NCBI RefSeq assembly: GCF_000599865.1
Contig: NZ_JHAC01000093.1
Location: 1 to 64,000 of the forward strand
DNA length: 64,000 nt
Source: Deinococcus phoenicis
Lineage (GTDB): Bacteria > Deinococcota > Deinococci > Deinococcales > Deinococcaceae
Reading direction: 5' to 3'
Shown: positions 15,910-25,139 of the stretch, one piece after another
Layout of the letters: each line of letters begins with the position of its first letter
Position numbering within the stretch: position 1 is the stretch's first letter
Program-made: the position numbers and the translations under genes
The notes under the pieces: model-generated
What the model was told of the DNA's origin: nothing
Databases searched by the model: none
Seen by the model: the letters and a program-made list of their open reading frames with translations, nothing else

Positions 15910-18435
15910 ATGACCTCCTCGTCCTCCCGCTCGGATCCCCCTCGGCCGGGGACGGCCCACCTGACCTACTTCGTGGAGGGAATGGACTGTGCCAGTTGCG
16001 TGCAGAAAGTCGAGCGCATGATGGCCACCCTGCCCGGCGCGACCGGCGTGAAGACCAGCTTCAACAAGCAGACCCTGGACCTGGACCTTGATGAGACGCA
16101 AACGGCACGGACCGCCCTGGAAGGCAACCTGAAGGCCCTGGGGTACACGCCTTCCCTGCTTAGCGGGGAAGCGTCCCCCGCGCCCGCCCAGGCGGAGACC
16201 GCCCACCTGACTTACTTCGTGGAGGGAATGGACTGCGCCAGTTGCGTGCAGAAAGTCGAGCGTATGATCGCCACGCTGCCCGGCGCGACCGGCGTGAAGA
16301 CCAGCTTTAACAAGCAGACCCTGGACCTGGACCTCGACGAGCGGCAGACCCAGCGAGCGACGCTGGAAGGCAACCTGAAGGCGCTGGGGTACACGCCTTC
16401 CCTGCTGGGAAAGGCCCCCGCATCCACCGCCCAGAACCACGCTCACCACGAAGGTCATGACCATGACCACAGTGGCCACGACCACGCGGGGCACGGCCAT
16501 GTCCACGAGGCCCCGAAGCCCGGTCAACCCTGGTACGCGACCGGTCAGGGCAAACTGGTCGTCACCTCCGGCGTGCTGCTGATCCTGGCCTGGCTCTTCA
16601 GCTTCATTGAGCCGCAACTCGCCACGTACGGCTTCATTGCCGCGACGCTGCTGGGCGTGTGGCCGCTGGCAAAAAAGGCGGTCGCCAGTGCCCGCTTCGG
16701 CGACCCCTTCAGCATCAACATGCTCGTCAGCCTCGCCGCCATCGGTGCCGTGCTGATCGGGCAGGCCGCCGAGGGGGCGGTCGTCGTGTTCTTCTTCGCC
16801 GTGGGTGAGCTGCTGGAAGGCGTCGCCGCCGGACGCGCCCGCGCGGGCATTCAGGCGCTCGCAGCGCTCGCACCCAAGACGGCCCTGCTGATCGAAGGTC
16901 AGGGGACCCGCGAGGTTCCTGCTGATTCACTCGCCGTCGGCCAGACCGTGCAGGTGAATCCGGGGGCGCGGGTGCCCGCCGACGGCACCATCCTGACCGG
17001 CACCTCCAGCTTGGACGACAGCCCGGTGACGGGGGAAAGCGTCCCCGTCGTGAAGGGCGTCGGGGAGAGCGTGTACGCGGGCAGCATCAACACCGACGGC
17101 GTGCTCACGGTGCGGGTGGATAAGGCCGCCTCGGACAACACCATCGCCCGCATCATCCACCTCGTCGAGGAGGCCGAGGGCAGCAAGGCCCCCACCGCGC
17201 GCTTCATCGACCGCTTCAGCCGGTACTACACGCCCGGCGTGGTGCTGGTATCCGCGCTGGTGGCCCTGGTGCCCCCGCTGCTGTTCGGGGCGGCCTGGCA
17301 CCCCTGGCTCTACAAGGGCATCGCCCTGCTGCTGATCGGCTGTCCCTGCGCCCTGGTGCTGAGTGTGCCCGCCGCGATCACCAGCGCCATCAGTGCCGGA
17401 ACGCGGCGCGGCCTGCTGATCAAGGGCGGCGCGGCGCTGGAAACCATCGGCAGCGTCAGGACCATCGCGTTTGACAAGACCGGGACGCTGACGGCGGGCA
17501 AGCCCCGCGTCACAGACGTGGTCGGTCTGAACCTCGACCGCCAGGAGGTGCTGCGCCTGGCCGCCGCCGTGGAGTCGGGCAGCAGTCACCCGCTGGCCAA
17601 GGCCATCACCGACGCCGCCCGGCAGGCCAACCTGGCCCTGCCCCCGGTCACCGAGGCCCAGGCCATCCCCGGCAAGGCCGTCTCGGCCACGGTCGAGGGC
17701 CGCACCCTCAGCGTGAGTTCGCCTCGACATGCCGCAGCGCTGACCTCCCTGTCGGGCCAGCTCCAGCAGCAGATCGAGGCGTTCGAGGCGCAGGGCCGCA
17801 CCGCCGTGGTGCTGCTGGACGGCAGGGCGCCCCTCGGCGTGATCGCCATCCGCGACGAGCCTCGGCCCGACGCGCGGGACGCCATCGCCGACCTCCAGCG
17901 CCTGGGCGTGCACACCGTCATGCTGACTGGGGACAACGGCCGCACCGGGCAGGCCATCGGACGTGACCTCGGGCTGGACGTGCAGGCGGAACTGCTGCCT
18001 GAGGACAAGCTGCGATTGATCGCGGACCTGAAAGCGCAGGGCGGCGTGGCGATGGTGGGCGACGGCATCAACGATGCCCCGGCCCTGGCCCAGGCGGACG
18101 TGGGCATCGCGATGGGCGGCGGTACGGACGTGGCCCTCGAAACCGCCGACGCCGCCCTGCTGCAGGAGCGTGTCACGGGTGTGGCCGATCTGGTGGCCCT
18201 GTCGCGCGCCACCATGGGCAACATCAAGGTCAATATCGCCTTTGCCCTGGGCCTCAAGGCGATCTTCCTGATCACCACGCTGCTGGGCTACACGAACCTC
18301 TGGATGGCGATCCTGGCCGATACTGGGGCCACCGCCATCGTCACCGCGAATGCCCTGCGCCTGCTGCGCTGGCAGGGCCGTGAACCCCGGACAACCCGTG
18401 CAGTCCCGGTCAGCGCCGCTCCCCACCGCGCCTGA
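15910..18435 (+). CDS. cadA: Cd/Zn/Pb-type P1B ATPase with two HMA domains
   Basis: The 841-residue pump exports divalent soft metals. Two HMA domains, each with GMDCASC (about residues 22-28 and 104-110), are followed by a His-rich linker (HAHHEGHDHDHSGHDHAGHG), the helices, TGES, the CPC motif in IGCPCALVLS, DKTGTLT and [13 protein letters not shown] with a later Asp-containing final helix (ILADTGAT) is typical of ZntA/CadA rather than CopA. The two HMA units are nearly identical and 246 bp apart, showing a recent duplication. The start is 6 nt after the -10. The name is by family; exact substrate is unknown. Confidence 0.88.
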   Translation: MTSSSSRSDPPRPGTAHLTYFVEGMDCASCVQKVERMMATLPGATGVKTSFNKQTLDLDLDETQTARTALEGNLKALGYTPSLLSGEASPAPAQAETAHLTYFVEGMDCASCVQKVERMIATLPGATGVKTSFNKQTLDLDLDERQTQRATLEGNLKALGYTPSLLGKAPASTAQNHAHHEGHDHDHSGHDHAGHGHVHEAPKPGQPWYATGQGKLVVTSGVLLILAWLFSFIEPQLATYGFIAATLLGVWPLAKKAVASARFGDPFSINMLVSLAAIGAVLIGQAAEGAVVVFFFAVGELLEGVAAGRARAGIQALAALAPKTALLIEGQGTREVPADSLAVGQTVQVNPGARVPADGTILTGTSSLDDSPVTGESVPVVKGVGESVYAGSINTDGVLTVRVDKAASDNTIARIIHLVEEAEGSKAPTARFIDRFSRYYTPGVVLVSALVALVPPLLFGAAWHPWLYKGIALLLIGCPCALVLSVPAAITSAISAGTRRGLLIKGGAALETIGSVRTIAFDKTGTLTAGKPRVTDVVGLNLDRQEVLRLAAAVESGSSHPLAKAITDAARQANLALPPVTEAQAIPGKAVSATVEGRTLSVSSPRHAAALTSLSGQLQQQIEAFEAQGRTAVVLLDGRAPLGVIAIRDEPRPDARDAIADLQRLGVHTVMLTGDNGRTGQAIGRDLGLDVQAELLPEDKLRLIADLKAQGGVAMVGDGINDAPALAQADVGIAMGGGTDVALETADAALLQERVTGVADLVALSRATMGNIKVNIAFALGLKAIFLITTLLGYTNLWMAILADTGATAIVTANALRLLRWQGREPRTTRAVPVSAAPHRA
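15955..16412 (+). repeat. Tandem in-frame duplication of the HMA domain in cadA
   Basis: Copies begin at 15955 and 16201 (period 246 bp, 82 codons). The proteins differ at only about five positions over some 70 residues. Confidence 0.88.
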
Positions 18436-18443
18436 GGAACCTC

Positions 18444-18701
18444 ATGTCTGAGATCACGCTCTACACCGTCCCGGGCTGTGCGGATTGCGCAGCTATCAAG
18501 CGGCTTCTGACCCACCACGGGGCCGCCTTCACCGAGAAGAACGTGCGGGGCGACCCGGCGGCGCTCGCCGAGATGCAGCGCCGGGCGGACGTGCGCATCG
18601 CCCCGGTCACGGTCATCGGCGAGCAGGTCTTTAACGGCCCCTTCGACGAGCAGCGGCCCCGGATTCTGGCGGCCCTGCAGGCGGGAACCTCATCCTCTTG
18701 A
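18444..18701 (+). CDS. Glutaredoxin-like protein
   Basis: The 85-residue thioredoxin-fold protein has VPGCADCAAIKRLL as its CxxC centre and the conserved APVTVIGEQVFNG with the cis-Pro. It may reduce thiols or arsenate-like oxyanions. It follows cadA by 8 bp and its stop overlaps the next start (TTGA), so it is co-expressed with the metal exporters. Confidence 0.82.
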   Translation: MSEITLYTVPGCADCAAIKRLLTHHGAAFTEKNVRGDPAALAEMQRRADVRIAPVTVIGEQVFNGPFDEQRPRILAALQAGTSSS

Positions 18702-19432
18702 GCGCGCCCCTCCAGCAAATCCTGTCGCTCACGCTGATCCCGGTGGCCGCCACCATCCTCGGCGGGGTAGCGGCCAGTTTCCGGACGCCCGGGGAGCGGC
18801 TGCGTTCCTTCGTGCAGCACTTCGCGGCGGGCGTGGTGTTCGCGGCAGTGGCCGGAGAGTTGCTGCCGGAGATCACGCGGGGCCATCAGCCGTTCGGGGT
18901 GGTGATCGGCTTTACGCTGGGCGTGGTGGCGATGCTGGTGATCCGGCAATTCGCCGAACGCCTGGAACGGCCCAGCGAGGTGGGCGGGCGCGCCCGGAGC
19001 GGGAATGTCAGCCTGGTCACGGTGGTCGGCATCGACGTGCTGATCGACGGCCTGCTGATCGGTGTGGGGTTCGCGGCGGGCGCGCGGGTGGGCACCCTGC
19101 TGGTGGTGGCCCTCACGCTGGAACTGCTGTTCCTGGGCGTCTCGGTGGCGTCCAGTCTGGGGGAGTCCGGCATGCCCCGGGGCCGCACGGTCCTGACCGT
19201 GACCGGGCTGAGCCTGCTGGTGATCCTGGGCGCGCTGCTGGGGGGTTCCCTCCTTCAGGGCCTGACCGGGTTCCCCCTGGAGGTCGTCCTGTCCTTTGGC
19301 GCGGCGGCCCTGCTGTTCCTGGTCACCGAGGAACTGCTCACCGAGGCGCACGAGGTGAAGGAGACGCCGCTGATCACCGCCGCCTTCTTCGCGGGCTTCG
19401 TGGCCCTCTACCTGCTGGAGCTGGCGTCGTGA
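18698..19432 (+). CDS. ZIP-family metal transporter
   Basis: The 244-residue protein has about eight hydrophobic segments. The first conserved motif is LRSFVQHFAAGVVFAAVAGELLPE and the second is VVGIDVLIDGLLIGVGFAAGA, corresponding to the metal-site helices IV and V in ZIP proteins with His-to-Asp changes (IDVLIDG instead of HxxxEG). Direction and substrate are uncertain. TTG start. A degraded copy is at 32810-33235. Confidence 0.75.
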   Translation: MSAPLQQILSLTLIPVAATILGGVAASFRTPGERLRSFVQHFAAGVVFAAVAGELLPEITRGHQPFGVVIGFTLGVVAMLVIRQFAERLERPSEVGGRARSGNVSLVTVVGIDVLIDGLLIGVGFAAGARVGTLLVVALTLELLFLGVSVASSLGESGMPRGRTVLTVTGLSLLVILGALLGGSLLQGLTGFPLEVVLSFGAAALLFLVTEELLTEAHEVKETPLITAAFFAGFVALYLLELAS

Positions 19433-19959
19433 GATGGCCGCCCCTGGGCCTGATCGCGGCCCTGCTGGCGCTGGAGGGGCTGCTCAAAGCCTGGGCCGCG
19501 GCAAATCTGACCCCGGGTGTGGACCGCGTTCTGCTGCCTGGCCTGCTGCATCTGGGCTTCACGCTGAACCCCGGCATGGCCTGGGGCCTGCTGGGCGGCT
19601 TCACGGCCCCCCTGGCCCTCCTGCGCCTGATTGTGGGCCTGGTGATCGTGGCCGCGCTCCTGTCCGGTCGCCTCCCCCGCGCCCGCCGCTGGCCCCTGGC
19701 ACTGATCGCGGCGGGCGCGCTGGGCAATGCGGTGGACGGCCTGGCGCGCGGCGCGGTGGTCGATTACCTCACCTCGCCCCTGCTGGACGTGGTCACGCTC
19801 CCGCTCACGGGCCGGCCCTTTCCCATCTTCAACCTGTCGGACGTGCTGGTGTGTACGGGCACCCTCTGGCTGCTGCTCCATGCCTGGCAAGCAGAACGTC
19901 GCGCTGGACATTCCGCCTCTGACCGGCGTGCTACCTCTCAACCCAAGGAGAACCCATGA
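19429..19959 (+). CDS. lspA: Lipoprotein signal peptidase (LspA)
   Basis: It cleaves signal peptides from diacylglyceryl-prolipoproteins. Four membrane helices are predicted; the two catalytic Asp are in GNAVDGLARGAVVDYL and FNLSDVLV. The 176-residue size is usual. The GTG overlaps the ZIP stop. An lspA-like gene (pbrC) accompanies lead/cadmium pumps in known operons, and the next gene here is a lipoprotein, which fits. Confidence 0.88.
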   Translation: MRWPPLGLIAALLALEGLLKAWAAANLTPGVDRVLLPGLLHLGFTLNPGMAWGLLGGFTAPLALLRLIVGLVIVAALLSGRLPRARRWPLALIAAGALGNAVDGLARGAVVDYLTSPLLDVVTLPLTGRPFPIFNLSDVLVCTGTLWLLLHAWQAERRAGHSASDRRATSQPKENP

Positions 19960-20456
19960 AACGACTGATCCTGCTGACCCTGCCCGCCTTGCTCGCCGCC
20001 TGCACCCAGGGAGGCGGTGACATCGAGGGCGTCAAGAGCTTCCAGAACAAGGGGGGGGCCCACCAGGAGGGCCGCGTCCCCTACGCCCAGACCCCCCCGG
20101 CAGGCGGACCGCACAACCCCGCCTGGCAGAACTGCGGCGTGTACGACCGGCCGCTCTACGACGAGTACGCCGTGCACAGCCTGGAACACGGGGCAGTGTG
20201 GCTCACCTACCGGCCGGACCTGCCCGCGGGCCAGGTCGAGGCGTTGAAGAAGCTGGTGGAAGGGCGCCCCTACACGCTGCTCTCTCCCCATGAGACGCAG
20301 ACGGCCCCGCTGGTCCTAAGTGCCTGGAACAAGCAACTGGAGGTGCAGGACGTCTCGGACCCGCGCATCAAGCCGTTCCTCCAGAAATACGAGCAGGGCG
20401 GAGAAGCCCCGGAGATTGGTGCCTCATGCAGCGGCGCGTACAACGGCACGGTCTGA
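19956..20456 (+). CDS. DUF3105 lipoprotein
   Basis: The signal peptide ends LLAAC, a lipobox, so the 166-residue protein should be a lipoprotein matured by the neighbouring LspA. The DUF3105 core has VHSLEHGAVWLTYRP. Paired Cys occur in WQNCGVY and GASCSGAY. RBS AAGGAGAACCC precedes the ATG. It may bind metal or copper at the cell surface; the family function is not known. Confidence 0.85.
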   Translation: MKRLILLTLPALLAACTQGGGDIEGVKSFQNKGGAHQEGRVPYAQTPPAGGPHNPAWQNCGVYDRPLYDEYAVHSLEHGAVWLTYRPDLPAGQVEALKKLVEGRPYTLLSPHETQTAPLVLSAWNKQLEVQDVSDPRIKPFLQKYEQGGEAPEIGASCSGAYNGTV

Positions 20457-21064
20457 GCTTCTGGGCGGGCGGCGTGCTGGCGGCAGCGCTCCTGGGCGTG
20501 GGCACGGCCGTCATCTGGCCCCGCCCACCCGCCGAGGGGAGCCCCGAGGTGACCTTCGCCAGGGACATGAGCGCCCACCACGCCCAGGCGGTGGACATGA
20601 GCGTGACGATGGTCAAGCGGGCGGCCGACCCGGCGGTGAAGCTGCTCGCGCAGGACATCCTCCTCACGCAGCAGGCGCAGATCGGGCAGATGGGCGGCTG
20701 GCTGATGGCCTGGGGCCGTCCCCTGGCCAGCCAAGAAGCACCGATGGCGGGCATGGACCGGGCCAGCATGGGCCTGGCCTCCGCCGAGGACGAACGGGAG
20801 TTGCAGCACCTCCCCGTCAACACGGCGGAGACGCGGTATCTGGTGCTGATGCGGCGGCACCATCAGGGCGGCGTGGCGATGGCGAAGTCGGCCCTGAAGA
20901 CCGTGAAGCGGCCGGAAGTCCGGGCCTTTGCCGAGCGGGTGGTGGCGGCACAGACCTCGGAGATCCAGGCCATCGACGCCCTGCTGAAGAAGCGCATGAC
21001 AGGTCAACCCCCCGCGCAAGCGCAGCCCGAGATGCCGGAAATGGACGGCATGCAGCATGAGTGA
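20426..21064 (+). CDS. DUF305 exported protein
   Basis: After an N-terminal membrane segment (about 10-30) come two ferritin-like halves with FARDMSAHHAQAVDMS and LMRRHHQGGVAMAK, the paired MxxHHxxxxxMA motifs of DUF305. These are likely metal-binding His/Met sites. The start overlaps the DUF3105 gene by about 30 bp. A paralogue is at 43756-44355. Confidence 0.85.
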   Translation: MQRRVQRHGLSFWAGGVLAAALLGVGTAVIWPRPPAEGSPEVTFARDMSAHHAQAVDMSVTMVKRAADPAVKLLAQDILLTQQAQIGQMGGWLMAWGRPLASQEAPMAGMDRASMGLASAEDERELQHLPVNTAETRYLVLMRRHHQGGVAMAKSALKTVKRPEVRAFAERVVAAQTSEIQAIDALLKKRMTGQPPAQAQPEMPEMDGMQHE

Positions 21065-21953
21065 ACACGGCCACAGCCACGGCGCGAACGCGAGCGCCCG
21101 GCAGCTCAGCGTCGCCCTGGCCCTGACCGGGACGTTTCTGGTGGTGGAAGTGATTTACGGCTTCCTCTCCGGGAGTCTCGCGCTGCTGTCGGACGCGGGG
21201 CACATGCTGACCGACGTGATGGCGCTGGTCCTGTCCCTGTTTGCCATCCGTATCGGGCAGCGGGCCGCTGATGGAAAACGCACCTTCGGGTACCGCCGGG
21301 CCGAGATTCTGGCGGCGGCCCTGAATGCCGGGGCGCTCTTTGCCATCGGCCTGTACATCCTCTTCGAGGCGTACCGCCGCCTGCGCGAGCCGGTGGAGGT
21401 GCAGAGCACCACCATGCTGATCGTGGCCGTTCTCGGCCTGATCGTGAACCTGATCAGCGCCCGCATTCTCGTCTCGGGCAGCGAGCACAGTCTGAACGTG
21501 AAGTCCGCGTACCTGGAGGTCATGGGGGACCTGCTCGGCTCGGTGGCGGTGATCGTGGGCGCGCTGGTGATTCGCTTCACCGGCCTCACCTGGGTGGATC
21601 CTGTCCTGGGCGCAGGAATCGGTCTCTGGGTTTTGCCGCGCACCTGGGTTCTGCTGCGCTCCAGCGTCAACGTGCTGCTGGAAGGGGTGCCGGAAGGCGT
21701 GGATCTCGATGGGCTCCGGGCGGAACTGGCGGCCCTGCCCGGCGTGCAGGAGGTACACGACCTGCACGTCTGGAGCGTGACCAGTGGGCTGCACAGCCTC
21801 ACCGCGCATCTGGTGGTGGCCACTGGCCAGCCGCAGGCCGCCCTGCTGCCTCAGGTACATGCCATCGCTGAGCGCCACGGGATTGAGCACAGCACGGTGC
21901 AATTCGAACCCCCGGATGCCCACGCCGGACAGGAGGGCCACGTTCACCCATGA
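21057..21953 (+). CDS. CDF-family metal efflux protein (CzcD-like)
   Basis: Six membrane helices and a cytosolic C-terminal domain (about 210-290) are visible. Helix 2 has SDAGHMLTD, the HxxxD half of the metal site. Helix 5 reads AYLEVMGDLLGS, so the usual His is Glu (ExxxD), which could change metal preference. His-rich ends (HGHSHG, HVHP) fit zinc-type exporters. It overlaps the DUF305 gene. Confidence 0.85.
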   Translation: MSEHGHSHGANASARQLSVALALTGTFLVVEVIYGFLSGSLALLSDAGHMLTDVMALVLSLFAIRIGQRAADGKRTFGYRRAEILAAALNAGALFAIGLYILFEAYRRLREPVEVQSTTMLIVAVLGLIVNLISARILVSGSEHSLNVKSAYLEVMGDLLGSVAVIVGALVIRFTGLTWVDPVLGAGIGLWVLPRTWVLLRSSVNVLLEGVPEGVDLDGLRAELAALPGVQEVHDLHVWSVTSGLHSLTAHLVVATGQPQAALLPQVHAIAERHGIEHSTVQFEPPDAHAGQEGHVHP

Positions 21954-22204
21954 AGCAGCGGCGCAAGCAGGTGGCCCTCCTGGTCCCGGCGAACGGGCTG
22001 GTCGATCTCGCCGTCGCGTTCGTGGCCTTGCGTCACCGGCACGCCCTGCTGGCCCCGATGTACGGTGCCCTGGGCGTGAGTCTGCTGCTGAGCCACGTTC
22101 AGAAGTGGCGCTGGCATCCCCGGCAGCAGGATCTCCTGTATCTGAGCGTGGGGCTGGGTCTGGCCCTGGGCTTCCTGATCACGGAAGTGCTGGCGTTGAC
22201 GTAA
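21950..22204 (+). CDS. Small two-helix membrane protein
   Basis: The 84-residue protein has two or three hydrophobic segments and overlaps the CDF stop (ATGA). I do not recognise a family. Context suggests a role with the CDF exporter or in the operon. Confidence 0.6.
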   Translation: MKQRRKQVALLVPANGLVDLAVAFVALRHRHALLAPMYGALGVSLLLSHVQKWRWHPRQQDLLYLSVGLGLALGFLITEVLALT

Positions 22205-22278
22205 GGGTGGGCCGCGCTTGCCTTTGCCCTGAGACCCCACACCCGAAAGGATGACGAACACGATGGGTGAACCGTCAC

Positions 22279-23568
22279 ATGTCTGAACCCGCTGCCGATC
22301 TGGAAGGCCGGGAAACCAAGACAGGTCTCCTGCAAAGCCTGGGACCGGGCCTGATCACGGGGGCTTCCGACGACGACCCCAGCGGGATTGCCACCTATTC
22401 CCAGGTGGGGGCCCAGTTCGGGTACGGCCTGCTGTGGTCCATGCTCTTCTCCTACCCGCTGATGGCGACCATTCAGGAGATCAGCGCCCGACTGGGGCGC
22501 GTGACCGGCCACGGCGTCGCCGGAAACCTGCGCCGCCATTACCCACCGGGATGGCTGTGGGGTCTCACGGCCCTCCTGGTCGTCGCCAACATCATCAATC
22601 TGGGGGCCGATATTGGCGCGATGGGCGAGGCGCTCCGGCTGCTGGTGGGCGGCCCGGCCCTCCTGTACGCCGCCCTGTTCGCGGCGGCGTCGGTCCTGCT
22701 CCAGGTCTTTGTGCCGTATACCCGCTACACCCGCATTCTGAAATGGCTCACGGTCTCCCTGTTTGCGTATGTGGCCACGGTCTTTGTGGTCCGTGTGCCC
22801 TGGGGCCTGGCCCTCAAGTCGACGGTGCTGCCCCACTTCACTTGGCAGGCCTCCTCGATTCAGGCTGTGGTGGCGGTGCTGGGCACCACCATCAGTCCCT
22901 ACCTCTTCTTCTGGCAGGCCTCCGAGGAGGTGTCGGAAATGGACACCCGCCCGCGGGAAGAACCCCTGCGGCAGGCCCCCCAGCAGGCCCCGGTCCAGTT
23001 CCGCCGCATTCGGACGGACACCTTTGTGGGCATGGCCTTCTCCAACCTCGTGGCCTTCTTCATTATTCTGACCGCAGCTGTGGTTCTGAACGCTCAGGGC
23101 AAAACGTCCATTCAGACGGCAGCGCAGGCAGCGGAGGCCCTGAGGCCGGTGGCTGGCCCCTTCGCCTTCGCGCTGTTCGCCGCGGGCATCATCGGAACGG
23201 GCCTGCTCGCGCTGCCGGTGCTGGCCGGCTCCGCTGGCTACGCGCTGGGAGAGGCCCTGAAGTGGCCGGTGGGGTTGGAGCGCAAGCCCTATCAGGCCAG
23301 GGGGTTTTACGGCATCATCGCGGTCGCCACCCTGCTGGGCCTGACCCTGGACCTCCTGCACATTGACCCGATCAAGGCGCTCTATTACGCGGCCATCATC
23401 AATGGCGTCAGTGCCGCGCCCGTCATGATCCTGATCATGCTGATGACCTCCAACCGCCGGGTGATGGGGGAATTCACCGTGAAAGGCTGGTTGAAATGGC
23501 TGGGCTGGACCGGTGCGGGCGTGATGCTGGCCGCCGCCGCAGCCCTGTTCCTTACGCGGGGCCAGTGA
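22279..23568 (+). CDS. NRAMP-related divalent metal transporter
   Basis: About eleven membrane helices. The first conserved motif is GASDDDPSGIATYSQVG in place of the canonical DPGN; the sixth-helix motif is GTTISPYLFFWQASEE, lacking the metal-selecting Met-Pro-His. This fits the NRAMP-related proteins, some of which move Mg2+ or Mn2+ (family knowledge). The ATG at 22279 was chosen; a GTG at 22267 is also possible. A degraded MntH-like remnant is at 41352-41660. Confidence 0.78.
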   Translation: MSEPAADLEGRETKTGLLQSLGPGLITGASDDDPSGIATYSQVGAQFGYGLLWSMLFSYPLMATIQEISARLGRVTGHGVAGNLRRHYPPGWLWGLTALLVVANIINLGADIGAMGEALRLLVGGPALLYAALFAAASVLLQVFVPYTRYTRILKWLTVSLFAYVATVFVVRVPWGLALKSTVLPHFTWQASSIQAVVAVLGTTISPYLFFWQASEEVSEMDTRPREEPLRQAPQQAPVQFRRIRTDTFVGMAFSNLVAFFIILTAAVVLNAQGKTSIQTAAQAAEALRPVAGPFAFALFAAGIIGTGLLALPVLAGSAGYALGEALKWPVGLERKPYQARGFYGIIAVATLLGLTLDLLHIDPIKALYYAAIINGVSAAPVMILIMLMTSNRRVMGEFTVKGWLKWLGWTGAGVMLAAAAALFLTRGQ

Positions 23569-23656
23569 TGGCCGGAGCCAGGTTGTCTCTGACGCGCATG
23601 TCGCGCCCTGCAGTTGGTCCGCTCCTCCCCACCCTTTTGACAGGAGAACTTTGTCC

Positions 23657-24286
23657 ATGAAGACTGTCCCCCCGCGCCCTGTCTGGCGCTCCGCCTTGTG
23701 GGCATTCCTGGCCGTCACGCTCCTGCTGAGCGGCGTCTGGGCTTATGCACGCCTGAAAAGCCCCTTTCCTTTTTACGGCACGGTCTACACTCCCGTGACC
23801 GCCGCGCCCGCCCTGACCGGAACCGGGGAGAACGGCAAGGCGTTTTCCCTGAGCGACCTGCGTGGAAAAACGGTGGCGGTGTTCTTTGGCTTCCTGCACT
23901 GCCCGAACGTCTGCCCGACGACCCTGGCGTCCCTCGAACGGGTTCGCCAGGCGCTGCCGCCCCAGGACCGCGAGAACTTCCGCACTGTGCTGGTCACGCT
24001 CGATCCGGCGCGCGATGATGTGACGAAGCTGCGCCAGTACGTGACCTTTTTCAGTCCCAGGGCCAAAGGCGTGTTCATCCCGGAGCCGAGCCTGGCCGAC
24101 ACGGCGGCGGCCTGGGGCGTGGGATACCAGAAGGCGGACGTGAAGAGCCCGACGGACTACCAGGTCAACCACACGACCGGCGTCTACCTGATCGACCGGG
24201 AAGGGCGGCGGCGGGTGGTGTGGGACTACACCCAGCTCACGAACGTGAACCGGGTGGTGGCGGACGTGCGGGAGGTGATGCGGTGA
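23657..24286 (+). CDS. SCO1/SenC-family copper/thiol protein
   Basis: An N-terminal membrane helix is followed by a thioredoxin fold with HCPNVCPTT (CxxxC) and [11 protein letters not shown], whose His completes the SCO1 copper site. The ATG at 23657 was preferred to a TTG at 23651 because of AGGAG spacing. SCO proteins deliver copper to cytochrome oxidase or act in thiol redox; the metal context favours a redox/copper role here. Confidence 0.85.
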   Translation: MKTVPPRPVWRSALWAFLAVTLLLSGVWAYARLKSPFPFYGTVYTPVTAAPALTGTGENGKAFSLSDLRGKTVAVFFGFLHCPNVCPTTLASLERVRQALPPQDRENFRTVLVTLDPARDDVTKLRQYVTFFSPRAKGVFIPEPSLADTAAAWGVGYQKADVKSPTDYQVNHTTGVYLIDREGRRRVVWDYTQLTNVNRVVADVREVMR

Positions 24287-24321
24287 CGTTCGCAGGCCTC
24301 CTTCCGCGCTACCCTCAGGTG

Positions 24322-24684
24322 ATGAGAACGGCTTCTCAAGATGACGTCTGTGACGTCCCCTGCGTCCACCCCGAGGCGGTCGCCCGCGTCCGCGCCGCCC
24401 TGCCGGACGCAGCCTGCGTGGAGGCCGCCACCAGCCTCCTCAAGATGGTGGCCGATCCCACCCGGTTGCGGATTCTCAGTGCCCTGAATATCGAGGAGCT
24501 GTGTGTATGCGACCTGGCGGCGGTGGCGGGCATCAGCGAGAGTGCAGTCAGCCATCAGCTCCGCCTGCTGCGCGCCCACCGTCTGGTGTCCTTCCGGAAG
24601 GAAGGCCGCGTCGTGTACTACCGCCTGCTCGACCAGCACATTACCAGCCTGATCGGCAACGCGATCGACCACGCGAACGAATGA
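24322..24684 (+). CDS. ArsR/SmtB-family repressor, CadC/CmtR-like
   Basis: The winged-helix protein contains [10 protein letters not shown], the CxC sensing motif of CadC/CmtR-type Cd/Pb/Zn repressors, and N-terminal Cys in [12 protein letters not shown]. The HTH is [14 protein letters not shown]. The ATG lies inside a TGAGAAcggcTTCTCA palindrome, so the protein probably represses its own leaderless transcript. The same palindrome precedes lysE (41243). Confidence 0.85.
   Translation: MRTASQDDVCDVPCVHPEAVARVRAALPDAACVEAATSLLKMVADPTRLRILSALNIEELCVCDLAAVAGISESAVSHQLRLLRAHRLVSFRKEGRVVYYRLLDQHITSLIGNAIDHANE
24323..24338. promoter_or_regulatory. Palindromic operator TGAGAA-N4-TTCTCA
   Basis: TGAGAACGGCTTCTCA overlaps the start codon of the arsR-like gene. 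An identical 16-mer occurs at 41264-41279. Confidence 0.65.
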
Positions 24685-25094
24685 AAGGAGCCCTGACGGC
24701 GGTGGCGGTCGCCGCACTTCTGGCCCTGGGCGTGTGGTGGTTGGCCGCCGAACGCCGCTGGCAAAGTGCCCTCTACTGCATCGAGCAACCGGGCACACTC
24801 TGGAACGGCCTGGTGCCCCTCCCCAACGGCCTGCAACCGGAATGTCCGGCGAGCCGCAGTTACCGCCAGGAGGTCCGCCAGGGGGAAAGCCGCGTCGAGC
24901 AGTACCGCCTGCCCGGCTGGCAACCCAAAGCGCTGCTGGACCCCCTGCGGCAGGCCGGATACCGCCCCCTGACCGATGACCCCATTGCGCCGGGGAACTA
25001 CGCGGCCTTTCTTGACCGGCAGGGCCGCATGCTGCACTACCTTGCCACCCTGGAGGGCCAGACCACCCTGATTACCCTGAGTGGCCGCCCCTAG
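24681..25094 (+). CDS. Membrane-anchored hypothetical protein
   Basis: A single N-terminal hydrophobic segment (about 6-24) precedes a soluble domain with a Cys pair ([13 protein letters not shown]). The start overlaps the repressor stop (ATGA). I do not recognise the family; it may be a periplasmic metal-related protein. Confidence 0.65.
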   Translation: MKGALTAVAVAALLALGVWWLAAERRWQSALYCIEQPGTLWNGLVPLPNGLQPECPASRSYRQEVRQGESRVEQYRLPGWQPKALLDPLRQAGYRPLTDDPIAPGNYAAFLDRQGRMLHYLATLEGQTTLITLSGRP

Positions 25095-25139
25095 TCCCAT
25101 AGAGGTTCCTCTTCTCGCTGACTCCCCTGGAGGTCTCCC

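Noticed and set aside
15955..16412. HMA duplication as an assembly artefact
   Set aside because: The copies differ at several bases and codons, so they are real, separately evolving units.
16927..18426. 499-codon minus-strand open frame opposite cadA
   Set aside because: It is the mirror of the P-type ATPase core and has no features of its own.
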